DNA of 64,000 nucleotides from Camellia lanceoleosa (lineage: Eukaryota > Streptophyta > Magnoliopsida > Ericales > Theaceae): positions 63,982,598 through 64,046,597 of the forward strand of contig CM045758.1 in the NCBI GenBank assembly GCA_025200525.1. The letters run 5' to 3'. How positions within the stretch are numbered: position 1 is the stretch's first letter; each line of letters begins with the position of its first letter. Below, one piece after another: positions 35,051-46,039 of this stretch. The translations under genes were made by a program, and so were the position numbers. The notes under the pieces were generated by a model. The model was not told the origin of the DNA. It worked only from the letters and a program-made list of their open reading frames with translations, and ran no database searches.

Positions 35051-35575
35051 CACGCTACGCGAAACCAATTTGGGTAATTGGACTTACACGCTACGCGAAG
35101 CCGGTTTGATAATTGGACTTATACGCTACGCGAAGCCGGTTGGATAATTGGACTTACACGCTACGCGAAGCCGATTTGATAATTGGACTTATACGCTACG
35201 CGAAGCCGGTTTGAGTGGTGTGAACAGACAGGCGCACCTGCTGTTGTTAACCGATTGGGTTTTGATAATTGGACTTACACGCTACGCGAAGCCGGTTTGA
35301 TAATTGGACTTACACGCTACGCGAAGCCGATTTGGGTAATTGGACTTACACGCTACGCGAAGCCAATTTGATAATTGGACTTATACGCTACGCGAAGCCG
35401 ATTTGAGTGGTGTGAACAGACAGGCGCACCTGCTGTTGTTAACCGATTGGGTTTTGATAATTGGACTTATACGCTACACGAAGCCGGTTGGATAATTGGA
35501 CTTACACGCTACGCGAAGCCAGTTTGATAATTGGACTTATACGCTACGCGAAGCCGGTTTGATAATTCATGATTT
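35051..35575 (-). repeat. CGCTACGCGAAG minisatellite of element B, right part
   Basis: This continues the array interrupted by element C. About a dozen 36-38-bp units contain acgctacgcgaagcc. Two ggtgtgaacagacaggcgca blocks (35214, 35404) interrupt it. Confidence 0.85.
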
Positions 35576-36140
35576 GTGCAATGCTATACAATGTCATGGA
35601 GTGATGATAAAGCTATGAAGATGGCAACATGGGTGGCAAGCTTTGTGTAAAACACACGAAGCAAGCCACATTTCTACTTGGCTATGTTTGTAACTTTCCC
35701 TATTCTCCAACAGGGTGATAGACTAGGTTGGTTCAGTTTCCAGAGTTGAGGCGCATACAAGCTATCTCAACCTATGGGGCTGCCATACAGATTTCAAGCC
35801 GGGGATATACCCCTGGGTATTTAAACCAGACTTTAGTCTCGGAAATTCCAAACCTTTTGTGTTCTAGGCCTTGGCCATTCGAACTCTAGTTTTCACCGTC
35901 GCAGTTGGTTTCCTAGGAACTCATTGCAAACACAACCAATATAATACACAAATATTTACATATCAATACACACATATATGTACATATGGTATACACATAT
36001 GCATATACAGACAACATACAGACAGATATATACAGATATATACACAGACATATACAGTATATATACAGGTATATACGATACAGACATATATGGACCTATA
36101 CACAAACATATATGGATATATACACAGATGGGGAATATTC
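35576..36140 (-). other. Conserved block and TATATG array of element B
   Basis: 35700-35935 is the inverted equivalent of the non-coding block of C (30938-31260), including the ccggggatataccccgg-type word. 35955-36130 is a short TATATG/acagaca array. No gene is present, and the GGTCTAGGAGACC array found between these parts in C and D is absent here. Confidence 0.65.
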
Positions 36141-36249
36141 CGTTTGCAATCGTCAGCGGGAAGATGCCGTTACTGAGAAGGCATATTCCGTTTGCTGATG
36201 TCAGCACACGTATGCAAAACACCCAAAAAGAAAAGAAAAACACAAAATG

Positions 36250-36515
36250 CATGGATGTAGGGATATGGGGTTTCGAACCCCTGACCTTAGGCCTGGTCTT
36301 CGAGTCCTCGACTATTGAACCACGCCACTCTTGTGACAAGATATGCAAACAAATATATATACATATACGAGACATATATACACAAAATCAAAGCAAAAAC
36401 AAAGAAACATTTGTTGTGGGTTCGAACCCCTGACCTCAGGCTTAGGCTCTCCGAATCCTCAACCTAGTAGGCCAAACCACTGAATCCAAGCCACACCTGT
36501 GACCTAAATATTCAA
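36250..36515 (-). repeat. Two tRNA-like units in element B
   Basis: Inverted relative to C, as expected for the minus-strand element. B-box-like words (ggttcgaa and tttcgaaccc, seen as gggtttcgaacccc and gggttcgaacccc on the plus strand) stand at about 36267 and 36417. A-box-like words lie about 45-60 nt further right. Confidence 0.55.
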
Positions 36516-36878
36516 ACAAATATATATATTACATAGCTATACAATATATATACATATATATATACAACTTTCCCGCCTCTCTTTTTGTTTTTGTCTTGCT
36601 CTCTCTTCCTATTTTTGTCTTATTCTCTCTTCCTTCATCTTCTTCGAGCGTCGTGTCTGGCGCGCGATTTCAACAATCGCGGCGTGTGATCGACAGGCTA
36701 TCCAATCTTACCCCGATTGTCAATGATCGTCTCGAGCCTTCCTCCCTCTTTGTCTTCTTCTTTGGCTTCATCCTCTTTTTAAGTTGAGGCCTGCGAAAGA
36801 GAGAGACAGAGCAAAAGCCTGCAAACTTTCTCTGTCACCACTTTGCAACCTCTTTCTTTTGCATTACTCTCCTTTGCC

Positions 36879-37352
36879 ATGGCTTCTTCACACGGTTCTC
36901 TTACTCTTTTTCCAGACCTGAACGAGTCCACGATAGAGATGACCAATTCTAACTCCCCTGAACCTCAACCACGGGCTCCTCCTCCTTCTCTTATTTTCAA
37001 CTTTCCAGCGATGTCAGTTGAACAAATTATGGCGGCACAGTCTGACATTGAAGCAAACTCGTATACACTGAGGTCATGTGTGGAGGCAGTGTGGCCAATG
37101 TCTCTAACTTGTCCCGTCATTGCGAAACGGGGCGTGTGAAGTACATCGATTGCATGCACAACTCTCCTTCTTCAACGTATGTACAAAGACGCTCGAGTAG
37201 AAATTAATCTGTCAAAAAGGAACAAAGAGTTAAACGACCGACGACCTCCGTGACTCGATTCGAGTTTCTTCGCAACCAATTTGATGGCCGCGAGAATAAT
37301 CTCCTTTGGAAGCTCGCCAAGGCCGAGGCGAGTCTTCAAAAGCTTCGAAGGT
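36879..37352 (+). pseudogene. Antisense extra ORF of element B
   Basis: It is antisense to B. From ATG 36879 it begins MASSHGSLTLFPDLNES, has a Pro-rich stretch, then MSVEQIMAAQSDIEANSYTL, matching the antisense ORF of C. A one-base frameshift near 37090 is followed by VSNLSRHC and then a region with KLAKAEASLQKLRR before the stop near 37352. The homologous C protein ends in a coiled coil. Conservation of the start and central motif between two elements argues that this was a real protein. No known domain is recognised. Confidence 0.6.
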
Positions 37353-37841
37353 AAAGATGAAGCGAGGTAGTGATGGAAAAGTTAAGCAATGAAGCGTGCA
37401 AATGAAGCCTTGTAATCTTAAATCGCCATTGCCGAAGAAAGAAGAAAGAAGAAAAAGATCCCTCTCTCTCTCTCTCTTTGTTTTTTGTTTTTTTGTTTTT
37501 TTTGTTTTTGTTTTTTTTTTGTTTTGTTTTATTTTTTTTTGTTGAGTCTCTGTAATCGGGGATGTCCTCCCCTGACTTCAATAAAATTAGTTTCTTTTTT
37601 TTGCTCATCACTGGCATGACTGGCATATCACTTTCAGCTTGAAAACAATTTGTTTGATTAAATTTGAGAATGATTGAATTTTTGAAGTCTGAATTAGACA
37701 TTGATTCCATACTGACCTGAATCAAAAAATGACTTAACGAAAGAAGAACGAAGCAAAACGATCCAAACACACTTATATACACTGACTAGTATAAATACAC
37801 CGACTGGTATAAATATACTGATTAGTATGAAAGGAACACAC
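37353..37841 (-). other. Element B between antisense ORF and the D insertion
   Basis: No gene is present. A T/G-rich low-complexity tract (37480-37545) is followed by the inverted GGGGAGGACATCCCC hairpin (37556-37571). From 37765 a GTCAGTGTAT-type array reads on the minus strand into which element D inserted. The interrupted array resumes at 48859. Confidence 0.7.
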
Positions 37842-38995
37842 TGTAGACACCCCATTTTGACCAGCCCTAAGACTTGGGCATTTTAGTTTGACCACCCTCA
37901 CCAAAAAAAACTCAAATTGAAATTTTAAATTCCGAAACTCACCCATTTTGGTCAAATTAAAATGTTTTCATGTAAATTTATCATTTTGTATAATTTTATA
38001 TAATTTTGTGTGTTTGTACAAATTTTTAGGTGTGTTTATATGACATGTGATATTTGACAAAAAATAATAAAAACAAAAAAAAAAGAAAAAGAAAAGAATA
38101 AAAGAATAAAAAAATAGAAAATAAAAAATGGGGCGGTGGCTTTATGGATGGTGGTGGAGGATGAATTGCAAAAGAGAGATATAAGAATGATGGAGGGAGT
38201 GCTCTAAAAAAAAATAGAGTGGGTAGCATTTTGATGATAAAAAGAGGACACCCACTCACCAAGAAGAGACACACACGGCACAACAGCTGAGTGGAGGGAG
38301 GGACATGCACCCACTGACACCCATGGAGAGATATACCAACCTCTCTCTCTCTCGGGTTTCTCTCTGAGGGGGCCACCATCACACCATACATTCACAACAC
38401 AGACCCACGGGAGAGACCCAGACTTCTCTCGGTGGTGTTCATATGAGTGATCATGAGTGATATTGTTTAGAGAGAAAATGGGTTGAGGAGGAGGAGAGAG
38501 TTCTTTTGATGTTTGGGTAGAAACGCACACATGGAGGGGGAGATACAGCACTGAGCACCCACGGGAACTTCTCTCCCTCTCTTCTCTCTCAAAACCCACG
38601 AGGCTACACACATACACATCACAAACCATGCAGACAGACGCACGGTTTTGAAGGAGGGGGATACGGAGGAGAGTCCATACACACTGCCATACACCCATCA
38701 CCTACACACTCTAACCCATCACACCCAGCACCCCATATACAGCAGCAACACACTCATCGGCATCTCCCTCTCTCTTCACCATGCGCCACCTCCATCTTCA
38801 TGCACAACACCACCACCTTCATCTTCATGCACCATCTTCACCAACCCTGCACTCACCTTACCACCCCACTTGACTCTCCTCTCTCTCTAAAAAAACAACC
38901 CATGACATGCATATTGATAGACACCCAGCGGCACCTCACCGAGAGACCCGGCACACACTCACTCAGATACACCCATGCACACACCCACGGCATCA

Positions 38996-39038
<43 letters not shown>

Positions 39039-40678
39039 CTTAGAGAGAGAAAAGGTGGTAGGTGGGATGAGTGTTTCTTTGGCAGGCCCAGATGGTCGTG
39101 TTTTTGGGGGAGCACTTGCTGGTCTATTAGTTGCTGCTGGCCCAGTTCAGGATGTTTCAATGAAGGTCATATCATTTTCTCAACAAGGATCTAGAGCGAT
39201 ATGCATTCTTTCAGCTAATGGAGCAATTTCAAATGTCACCCTTCACCAAGTTAATTCTTCCGGTAGTACTTTGACATATGAGGGTCGTTTTGAGATACTT
39301 TCCTTGACTGGAACATTTGTGATTACTGATAGTGGAGGAACAAAAAGCAGATCTGGTGGGATTCATGGTTACAATATAGATATTTTAAGAAATGGGCCCA
39401 TGGTTACATATGGACTATTTGTGTGTTTCTGGGTGTGTCTTAAGCCCACATTTTGTTTTAGTTTCATGTGCTGGATTGGAGATCTTTGCTAAATGACCAG
39501 GGGTTTAAAATGTTGGGCCCAATTTTTAGCGGAGAAAAGGAGTGGAATGCGCCAATGGGTTACTGAGTTGATATTCTTTCTTTTATTTTTATTTTGAGTG
39601 TTTGTGAGAATTTATTTTATTTTATTATTTCTCTCCTCCCTCCCTTATTCGGATCTGTAATAATTCAAGTATTGTAATAATTCCCCCACCCCGCTTCTTT
39701 CTATCCCATTCTTTTATCGCTTTCCCTAACTGTGTGTATGTATATATCTGACATGCCATGCATATCCATGCTTTACATTTATGTCTCATGCATTAAGATT
39801 CGGCTATATTTACATGTGTGGATTTAATCAATTCTTCTGTGATTCTATGCGTTACCCCATGTTTTTGAGATGATTCACATGCCATATTTTAGAAGCCGAA
39901 TCTTTAGTGCATCTCATGAGTGAATTGCATTAGGATTTTGTATATAAGATCATGCATATTTTACTAACTTTGTTTTGTAGTTGTTCGAGGGTCGTCGGTA
40001 AATCTGTGAGTTTTTATGCTTTAGCATCTTATTTATGTGTGATTTTCTTATTATGTTTAGCATCCTACCATGTGGCTATTTGCTTAAGTGATAAACTGTT
40101 TGAATGCCTGTGGATGAAGGCTTGTTGTTTGAATTGGAATAATTCAATAAATGTACGTCTTAAGCCCACTTTGTCAAGTGGCAAATTCAAACCTTTTTTC
40201 GGAAAACAAACATGAAGTTGAATTGTTCCAATTTGAGCAAACTAGTCTATACTTGTATGCTTCACATAGTAAATTTTAGGATTTACTAAAATAATCAGAA
40301 CATGAACATATAAAGAAAATAAAAGTCATATCATGGTTTAGTAGAGGCCGATCTTTTGATCGGGTGAGCGGGGGTGCTCATTATTGACCTTCCCCTCTCA
40401 TACCTAAGGTTCCGAGCCAAGCATCCTTGGTTCTGACGAGCGATGGCCTTTGGCACCGAGTCATGGGTTTCTAATTTCCCAAAATATTAGGTGGCGACTC
40501 GATATCTCGATGACCTTGATCCATTTTGACAAAATTGCAATAAAATGGATTTTCAATAAAAGTTGCCAAATCTGGACTCTCATCTATGTTTCACATTGCA
40601 CTCGTGAAACTTGAGATCAAAGAGATCTCGGGAGTCCGAACTGTTTAACGCGCGCGGGTACCCCCCGGGCATGTTACA
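37842..40678 (+). repeat. 5' LTR of element D (2.84 kb)
   Basis: It runs TGTAGACACCCC...GGGCATGTTACA. It contains an A-rich tract (38055-38130), several CT/GA-rich stretches, a (TC)n run at 39000-39036 that is 18 bp longer than in the other LTR, and the captured AHL domain (39061-39362). Next comes an unrecognised insert (39363-39533), then the U5 region shared with A, B and C. Confidence 0.92.
39061..39362 (+). pseudogene. Captured, circularly permuted PPC/DUF296 domain of an AHL protein, 5' LTR of D
   Basis: The ORF encodes MSVSLAGPDGRVFGG...LLVAAGPVQ (39067-39150) followed by DVSMKVISFSQQGSRAICIL, SANGAISNVTL, LTYEGRFEILSLTGTF and SGGTKSRSGG (39151-39360). These are the conserved words of the PPC domain of AT-hook motif nuclear-localised proteins, closest to the AHL1 type. 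In real AHL proteins the SFSQQ...SGG part comes first and MSVSLAG...GPVQ second; here they are swapped. The word ggtgggat, native at the SGG-MSV junction, stands at both ends (39061-39068, 39355-39362). No intron interrupts it. No AT-hook is present, so it is not a functional AHL. Confidence 0.88.
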
Positions 40679-41141
40679 GTTTTTGGCGACTCTGCTAGGG
40701 ATTTATGAAACCTTGACTCGAACTCCATGATATGACTTTTATTTTCAATTATATGTTTATTGCATTGCATGCATTGGTGCACTTAAAGTCCCTGTGTTAC
40801 CCAGATGCTGGTGGGAGCACAAGCACACTTTTTGTGACACTACACCTTTCTCTACGTTACTTTAGAGGCCTTGTGTTATAACCTTTGGAGATCTGTCAAA
40901 AGGGTAGCTTTGCTATGTAGCCCTGCTATCTAGCTTTGCTATCTAAGGTTCTCAGACTTCGAAGAGAGGCTATTTGACTCTTCTGATTTCCTGGGATCTT
41001 TATTGGTTATGACTCAAAGGACTCTTTGGTAACGTCACCTTGACTTTAACCCTTAGAGTATAGCTACCCTTGTACATATAGTGAGCTATAGTACCTTTCA
41101 AATTAGGACAGGATGCTTTCCCATTGCTAGGATGTATGATA
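40679..41141 (+). other. Leader of element D with primer-binding site (40684-40701)
   Basis: The primer site TGGCGACTCTGCTAGGGA is the best preserved of the four. The leader is non-coding and matches that of C up to about 41140, where a deletion joins it to aRNH sequence. Confidence 0.8.
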
Positions 41142-42379
41142 CCGTGATTTGAAGTCTCCCATGATCAATCAAAGTGTAAGGCTTGCATAGCCAAATTGGA
41201 AATAGCCCTTGAACTTGGGGCCATGATGTGATTCAAATAAAGACAGCCCTTAAAACTAGGGGCAATAAAGGTCGAATATGATTCAAATGGAAACAGCCCT
41301 TGAACTAGGGGCAATGACATGATTCAAAATGGAGGCAGCCCTTCAACTAGGGGCAATAAGGTCAAATATGATTTAGATTGGAAATAGCCCTTGAACTAGG
41401 GGCAATGATGTGATCCAGATTGAAAACAGACCTTGAACTCAGGGCAGTGAATGTGATATCGATTTGAAACAGCCCTTGAACTAGGGGCAAAAGTGTGAGG
41501 CTTGCATAGCTGAAATAGAGGTAGCCCTTGAACTAGGGACAATAAGGTACCACTCTTGAGAGGCTCGCTGGACCGAAAACCCGGAAGGGCGACCTAGGCA
41601 AAAGTTAGAGCGCAAAAAAAATTAAAAAAAAAAGAAAAAAAAAAGAAAGAAAAATAAAAAGAAAAATGAAAAGCTCGCAAGGTTGAAAACTCGAAAGGGC
41701 GGCTTTGGCAAAAGTTAGAGCATAAAAGGGGAGTGTCAATACTCGAGTGAACCTTAGCCAAAACTATGTAGGGTCTGTGATTCAGATTGGAAGCAACCCT
41801 TGAACTAGGGGCAAGAAGGTCGGATGTGATTTAGATTTGAAGCAGTCCTTGAACTAGGGGCAAAAGGTTGGATGTGATCAAAGAGTTAAAACTGAATCGT
41901 TTCCCAATGAAGACCGCCCAGAAAGGCAAAACCCGAAATTTGAGAGAATGAATTTTATTATTGAAGGACAGTCGAGTTCTTATCCACTACACTAGGGGCA
42001 ACATTAGAGGCAAAATCAGACCCAAGTAGCCTAGTCCCTACATCATCATATCCACCGGTCAAGTATAGCAGTTTCTTATAGTTGGCTTAGAGATTCCCCA
42101 ATCAACATGGACAAAGTTAAAATGAAAGTAAACCTTGAGAGGCTCGCTGGGTTGAAAAACCGGAAGGGCGACCTAGGCAAAAGTTAGAGCAGAAAAAAAA
42201 AAAACTCAAAAGAAATAAAAAAAAAAATGAAATGAACAAAATGAAAATCAAAATGAAAAAAAAAATAATAAAAATAGAAAAATGAAAAGCTCGCAAGGTT
42301 GAAAACCCGAGAGGGCGGCTTTGGCAAAAGTTAGAGCACAAAAGGAGAGTGTCAATACCCGAGTGAACCTTAGCCCGAA
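41142..42379 (+). repeat. aRNH minisatellite and duplicated integrase-tail block of D
   Basis: The aRNH remnant starts at 41142 (accgtgatttgaagtctccc). Units around gcccttgaactaggggcaat repeat to about 41550, with two more at 41790 and 41850. The gagaggctcgctgg and gctcgcaaggttgaaaac block occurs at 41559-41760 and again at 42133-42370. The integrase-tail remnant lies between them at 42005-42120. The layout is identical to that of C. Confidence 0.8.
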
Positions 42380-42415
42380 CTACGATGGCCTGATTCCTAT
42401 CTTTGGGATACGTAG
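42380..42415 (+). other. Conserved hairpin element, copy D1
   Basis: CTACG (42380-42384) pairs with CGTAG (42411-42415); inner TTCC and GGGA words can also pair. It lies just after the integrase-tail block. Confidence 0.65.
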
Positions 42416-43750
42416 GTAGCTTCATCTCAAAGTTCGGCCCTAATAATTTTTCAACTCATTCATCTTGTCCATGTTTGCTTGGTGTGTCTTTAGTCGACTT
42501 GGTTGTCCTATCCGTGTTTGATTGGTATATCTTCGTTCTGCTCAGTTCAATTGGTTTGATTTAACTTGGTTCAGTTTAGTTCGATTCGGTTTGGCGGTTC
42601 GGTTCGGTTCGGTCCGGTCCGATTTTTGCTCGACTTCATTCGGTTCGGTTTGGCTCGGTTCGGTTGGCTTGGTTCAGATATCACCTTTGATTATCTGGCT
42701 TGGGACTATGCACCCCAATAGTTGATTCCATGTTAGTTGAGTAGTGACCATTTGCAAAAATAGATTTTGATTAATTTGAATGAAACTGACTAATTTTTCT
42801 CGAAAATTGTTCCATTTTTGCAAAACTTGGACCATTCTTTGGATTTGAAAAGGAAAAATTTTCAGTGCTCACAGTTTAGCTTACATGATTTGAAACAGAA
42901 AATGGAATAAGTATGCTAATCTAACTCTTATGTTGATCAAAATATTTTTACAAAAAAAATCAAGAAAAAAAATCAAGGCAATAAATTAGGGGCATAGTCG
43001 AGTCAGTGATTCTATCTTCTCCCCCCGCTCGAGTCAACTCGTCAGTGTATATGAGTGTGTATTCATACCAGTTAGTGTATATGAGTGTGTCTTCATATGA
43101 GTGTGTATTCGTACCAGTCAGTGTATTTATACCAGTCAGGGTATTCATACCGATCAGTGTATGTCAGTGTGTATTCATACCAGTTAGTGTATTTTATACC
43201 AGTCAGCGTATAAAAGTGTGTTTGGATTATTTTGGCTTCATTTTTCTTACGTTGAGTCAGTTTTATTTTTATCCAGGTCAGTATGGACCAATGTCCAATT
43301 CAGAGTTCAAATTTCAAATCAATCTCAAAATTCAATCAAAACAAAATTATTTTCAAACTCAAAGTGATATGCCAGTCACGCCATTGATAAGCAAAAAAGA
43401 AATTGATTTTGTTACAGTCAGGGGATGATATCCCCGATTACAGAGACTCCAAAAACAAACGAAAAAAAAAAGAAAAAAACAGCCAGAAAAGATATATCCG
43501 TATATGTTTGTGTATAGATCCGTATATGTCTGTGTCGTATATACCTGTATATATACTGTATATGTTTGTGTATATATCTGTATATATCTGTCTATATGTT
43601 GTCTGTATATGTATATATGTATATTGTATGTATATATGTATGTATTTTTGTCTGTATATGAACATATGTATACCATATATGCATGTCTGTGTATATTGTC
43701 GTATTTGTATGTATTTTGTCTATACATGGTATATGTATATGGTATTTGGT
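42416..43750 (+). repeat. GGTTCGG, GTCAGTGTAT and TATATG arrays of element D
   Basis: 42541-42680 is a degenerate ggttcgg array, 43038-43215 a gtcagtgtat-type array, 43424-43438 a GGGGAT-GAT-ATCCCC hairpin, and 43490-43745 a TATATG-type array. The antisense ORF and tRNA-like units present between these parts in B and C have been deleted. Frames seen here only translate the repeats. Confidence 0.8.
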
Positions 43751-43924
43751 TCGAACATACAATTCATTCTTTCATTCTGTGCATCTATCGCACAATAATC
43801 TCACTTCGTTCACCTACCACACAAATTTCAATTTCAATTCCATCGCACTATCTTGTGCAAATTCAAATTCAAATACAAATCCAAATTCAATCGTGCTATC
43901 TTGCGCATTGCACTATCTTGTGCA

Positions 43925-44432
43925 CTCCCCGGTCTAGGAGACCTTAAATCCTACGGGTGTCTAGGAGACCTTAAATCCTACTGGTGTCTAGGAGACCTTA
44001 AATCCTATCTGGTGTCTAGGAGACCTTAAATCCTACTGGTGTCTAGGAGACCTTAAATCCTATCGGTGTCTAGGAGACCTAAAATCCTACTGGTGTCTAG
44101 GAGACCTTAAATCCTACTGGTGTCTAGGAGACCTTAAATCCTATCGGTCTGGGAGACCTTAAATCCTACTGGTGTCTAGGAGACCTGAAATCCTACTGGT
44201 GTCTAGGAGACCTAAAATCCTACTGGTGTCTAGGAGACCTTAAATCCTATCTGGTGTCTAGGAGACCTTAAATCCTATCTGGTGTCTAGGAGACCTTAAA
44301 TCCTATCTGGTGTCTAGGAGACCTTAAATCCTATCTGGTGTCTAGGAGACCTTAAATCCTATCTGGTGTCTAGGAGACCTAAAATCCTGTTGGTGTCTAG
44401 GAGACCTTAAATCCTACAGTGTCTAGAACCCC
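43925..44432 (+). repeat. GTCTAGGAGACC minisatellite of element D, about 18 copies
   Basis: Units of about 26-29 bp, ctggtgtctaggagacc plus ttaaatcctat, share the inverted core GTCT-AGG-AGAC with the array of C but have a longer, different linker. One further unit stands at 44899-44925, on the other side of the next array. Confidence 0.9.
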
Positions 44433-44898
44433 CTTTCAGTTGTGCGGTATGCACATCTGTATGCGATGCAACCCCTTTCATTTGTGCGGTATGCACATTT
44501 GTATGCGATGCAACCCTCTTTCAGTTGTGCGGTATGCACATCTCAGTATCTGATCTAACCTTCCTTTTCGGTATGCACATCTGTATATCGATCTAACCCT
44601 CTTTTCGATTTATGCGGTATGCACATCTGTATCGATGCAACCCCTTTCGGTTATGCGGTATGCATATCTCAGATCGATGCAACCCTCTTTCGGTTATGCG
44701 GTATGCACATCTCAGATGCGATCAACCCCTTTCGGTTATGCGGTATGCACATCTCAGTATCTTGATGCAACCCTCTTTCGGTTGTGCGGTATGCATGTGT
44801 ATCGCGATGCAACCCCTTTCACTTGTGCGGTATCTTGCAGTGTATGCGATACAACCCTTTCACTTGTGCGGTATGCATGTATCTTGATCTACCCCTTT
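44433..44898 (+). repeat. 42-bp minisatellite nested in the D array, about 11 copies
   Basis: Units contain tttcggttatgcggtatgca, catctcagatcgatgc and aacccc. The block sits inside the GTCTAGGAGACC array and has no counterpart in B or C. The open frames across it are repeat translations. Confidence 0.9.
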
Positions 44899-45864
44899 CA
44901 CGGTCTAGGAGACCTTAAATCCTATAAAGGTGCAATTCCTTTGGTATTTGTCGTACCCGAACGACTTTAGGTGGTCTGGTATAGTCAGTTGCCTGTGATT
45001 GCAATGAGTTCCTAGGAGACCAACTGCGACGGTGGAAACTAGAGTTCGAATGGCCGAGACCTAGAACGCAAAAGGTTCAGGATTTCCGAGACTAAAGTCT
45101 GGTTTAAATACCCAGGGGTGTATCCCCGGCTTGAAATCTGTATGGCAGCCCCATAGGTTGAGGTAGCTTTGTATGCGCCTCAACTCTGGAAACTGAACCA
45201 ACCTAGTCTGTCACCTCGTTGGAGAATAGGGAAAGTTGTAAATATGATCAGAAAAGCGGCATCCGTGGCCACCCAAATCGGTTAACAATGAGTGCTTTCT
45301 GCATTTCACACCATCCAAATCGGTTATCAACGAAAAGTGCTTTGTCGTTCAACACCACCCAAGTGGTTAACAACAGCAGGTGCGCCTGTCTGTTTACACC
45401 ACCCCTTCTCCTCTCGCGTGAGACGCGTTAGGATGTATATTCACTCGGTTAAAAACAGCAGGTGCGCCTGTCTGTTTATACCACCCTTTCTCCTCTCGCG
45501 TGAGACGTGTTAGGATGTTGATTTCTCTTGGTTGAGGTCTTCCATCTCTTGCATAATCATGAATTACCCAAATCGGCTTCGCGTAAGGCGTATAAGTCCA
45601 ACTTTCAAATCGGCTTCGCGTAAGGCGTATAAGTCCAACTTTCAAACCGGCTTCGCGTAAGGCGTATAAGTCCAACATTCAAACCGGCTTCGCGTAAGGC
45701 GTATAAGTCCAACTTTCAAACCGGCTTCGCGTAGCGTGTAAGTCCAACTTTCAAACCGGCATCACATGGTGTATAAGTCCAATTTTCAAGCTGGCTTCGC
45801 GAAGCGTGTAAGTCCAACTTTCAAACTGCATTGTGAGTATATCATTTGCATTCTTGCCCCTGAA
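44899..45864 (+). repeat. Conserved block and pre-polypurine arrays of element D
   Basis: 44935-45270 matches the conserved non-coding block of C. 45270-45520 holds about four degenerate ggttaacaacagcaggtgcg units with CGCGT-GAG-ACGCG inverted repeats. 45563-45830 holds seven units of about 38 bp with ccggcttcgcgtaaggcgta. No gene is present. Confidence 0.8.
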
Positions 45865-46039
45865 CTACGCTGGTTTGATTCCTTGCAAAGGGATACGTAG
45901 ACAACCTTCGGGTTCAATTACATGCATTGCATTTTGTGTGATTGCCCAAGTCTTACGGCCTTGTCAAAAGGGTCGTCTTCTGGCTTTGACATTCACTCAC
46001 GTCATTTCATGACTTCGAGCTCTGTCAAAGAGGGGCAAC
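45865..46039 (+). other. Hairpin element D2, inverted LTR-start copy and polypurine tract of D
   Basis: The hairpin is at 45865-45900. The inverted partner of the LTR start is at 45943-45978 (about 31 of 37 positions match by eye, allowing two gaps). The polypurine tract agaggggcaac is at 46029-46039. Confidence 0.75.

Noticed and set aside
38204..38701. Cys/Ser-rich minus-strand ORFs in the LTRs of D (also 46167-46898) and of C (20755-21174, 32103-32630)
   Set aside because: They are shadows of GA/CT-rich LTR leader sequence with no domain, and are repeated because LTRs are repeated.
38800..39492. 230-codon ORF as a real AHL gene
   Set aside because: The first part translates CT-rich LTR DNA, the PPC domain is permuted, there is no AT-hook, and the same ORF recurs in the other LTR (46997-47677).
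44612..44970. ORFs with repeated CGMH/YAVCTSQ words
   Set aside because: They are direct translations of the 42-bp minisatellite.
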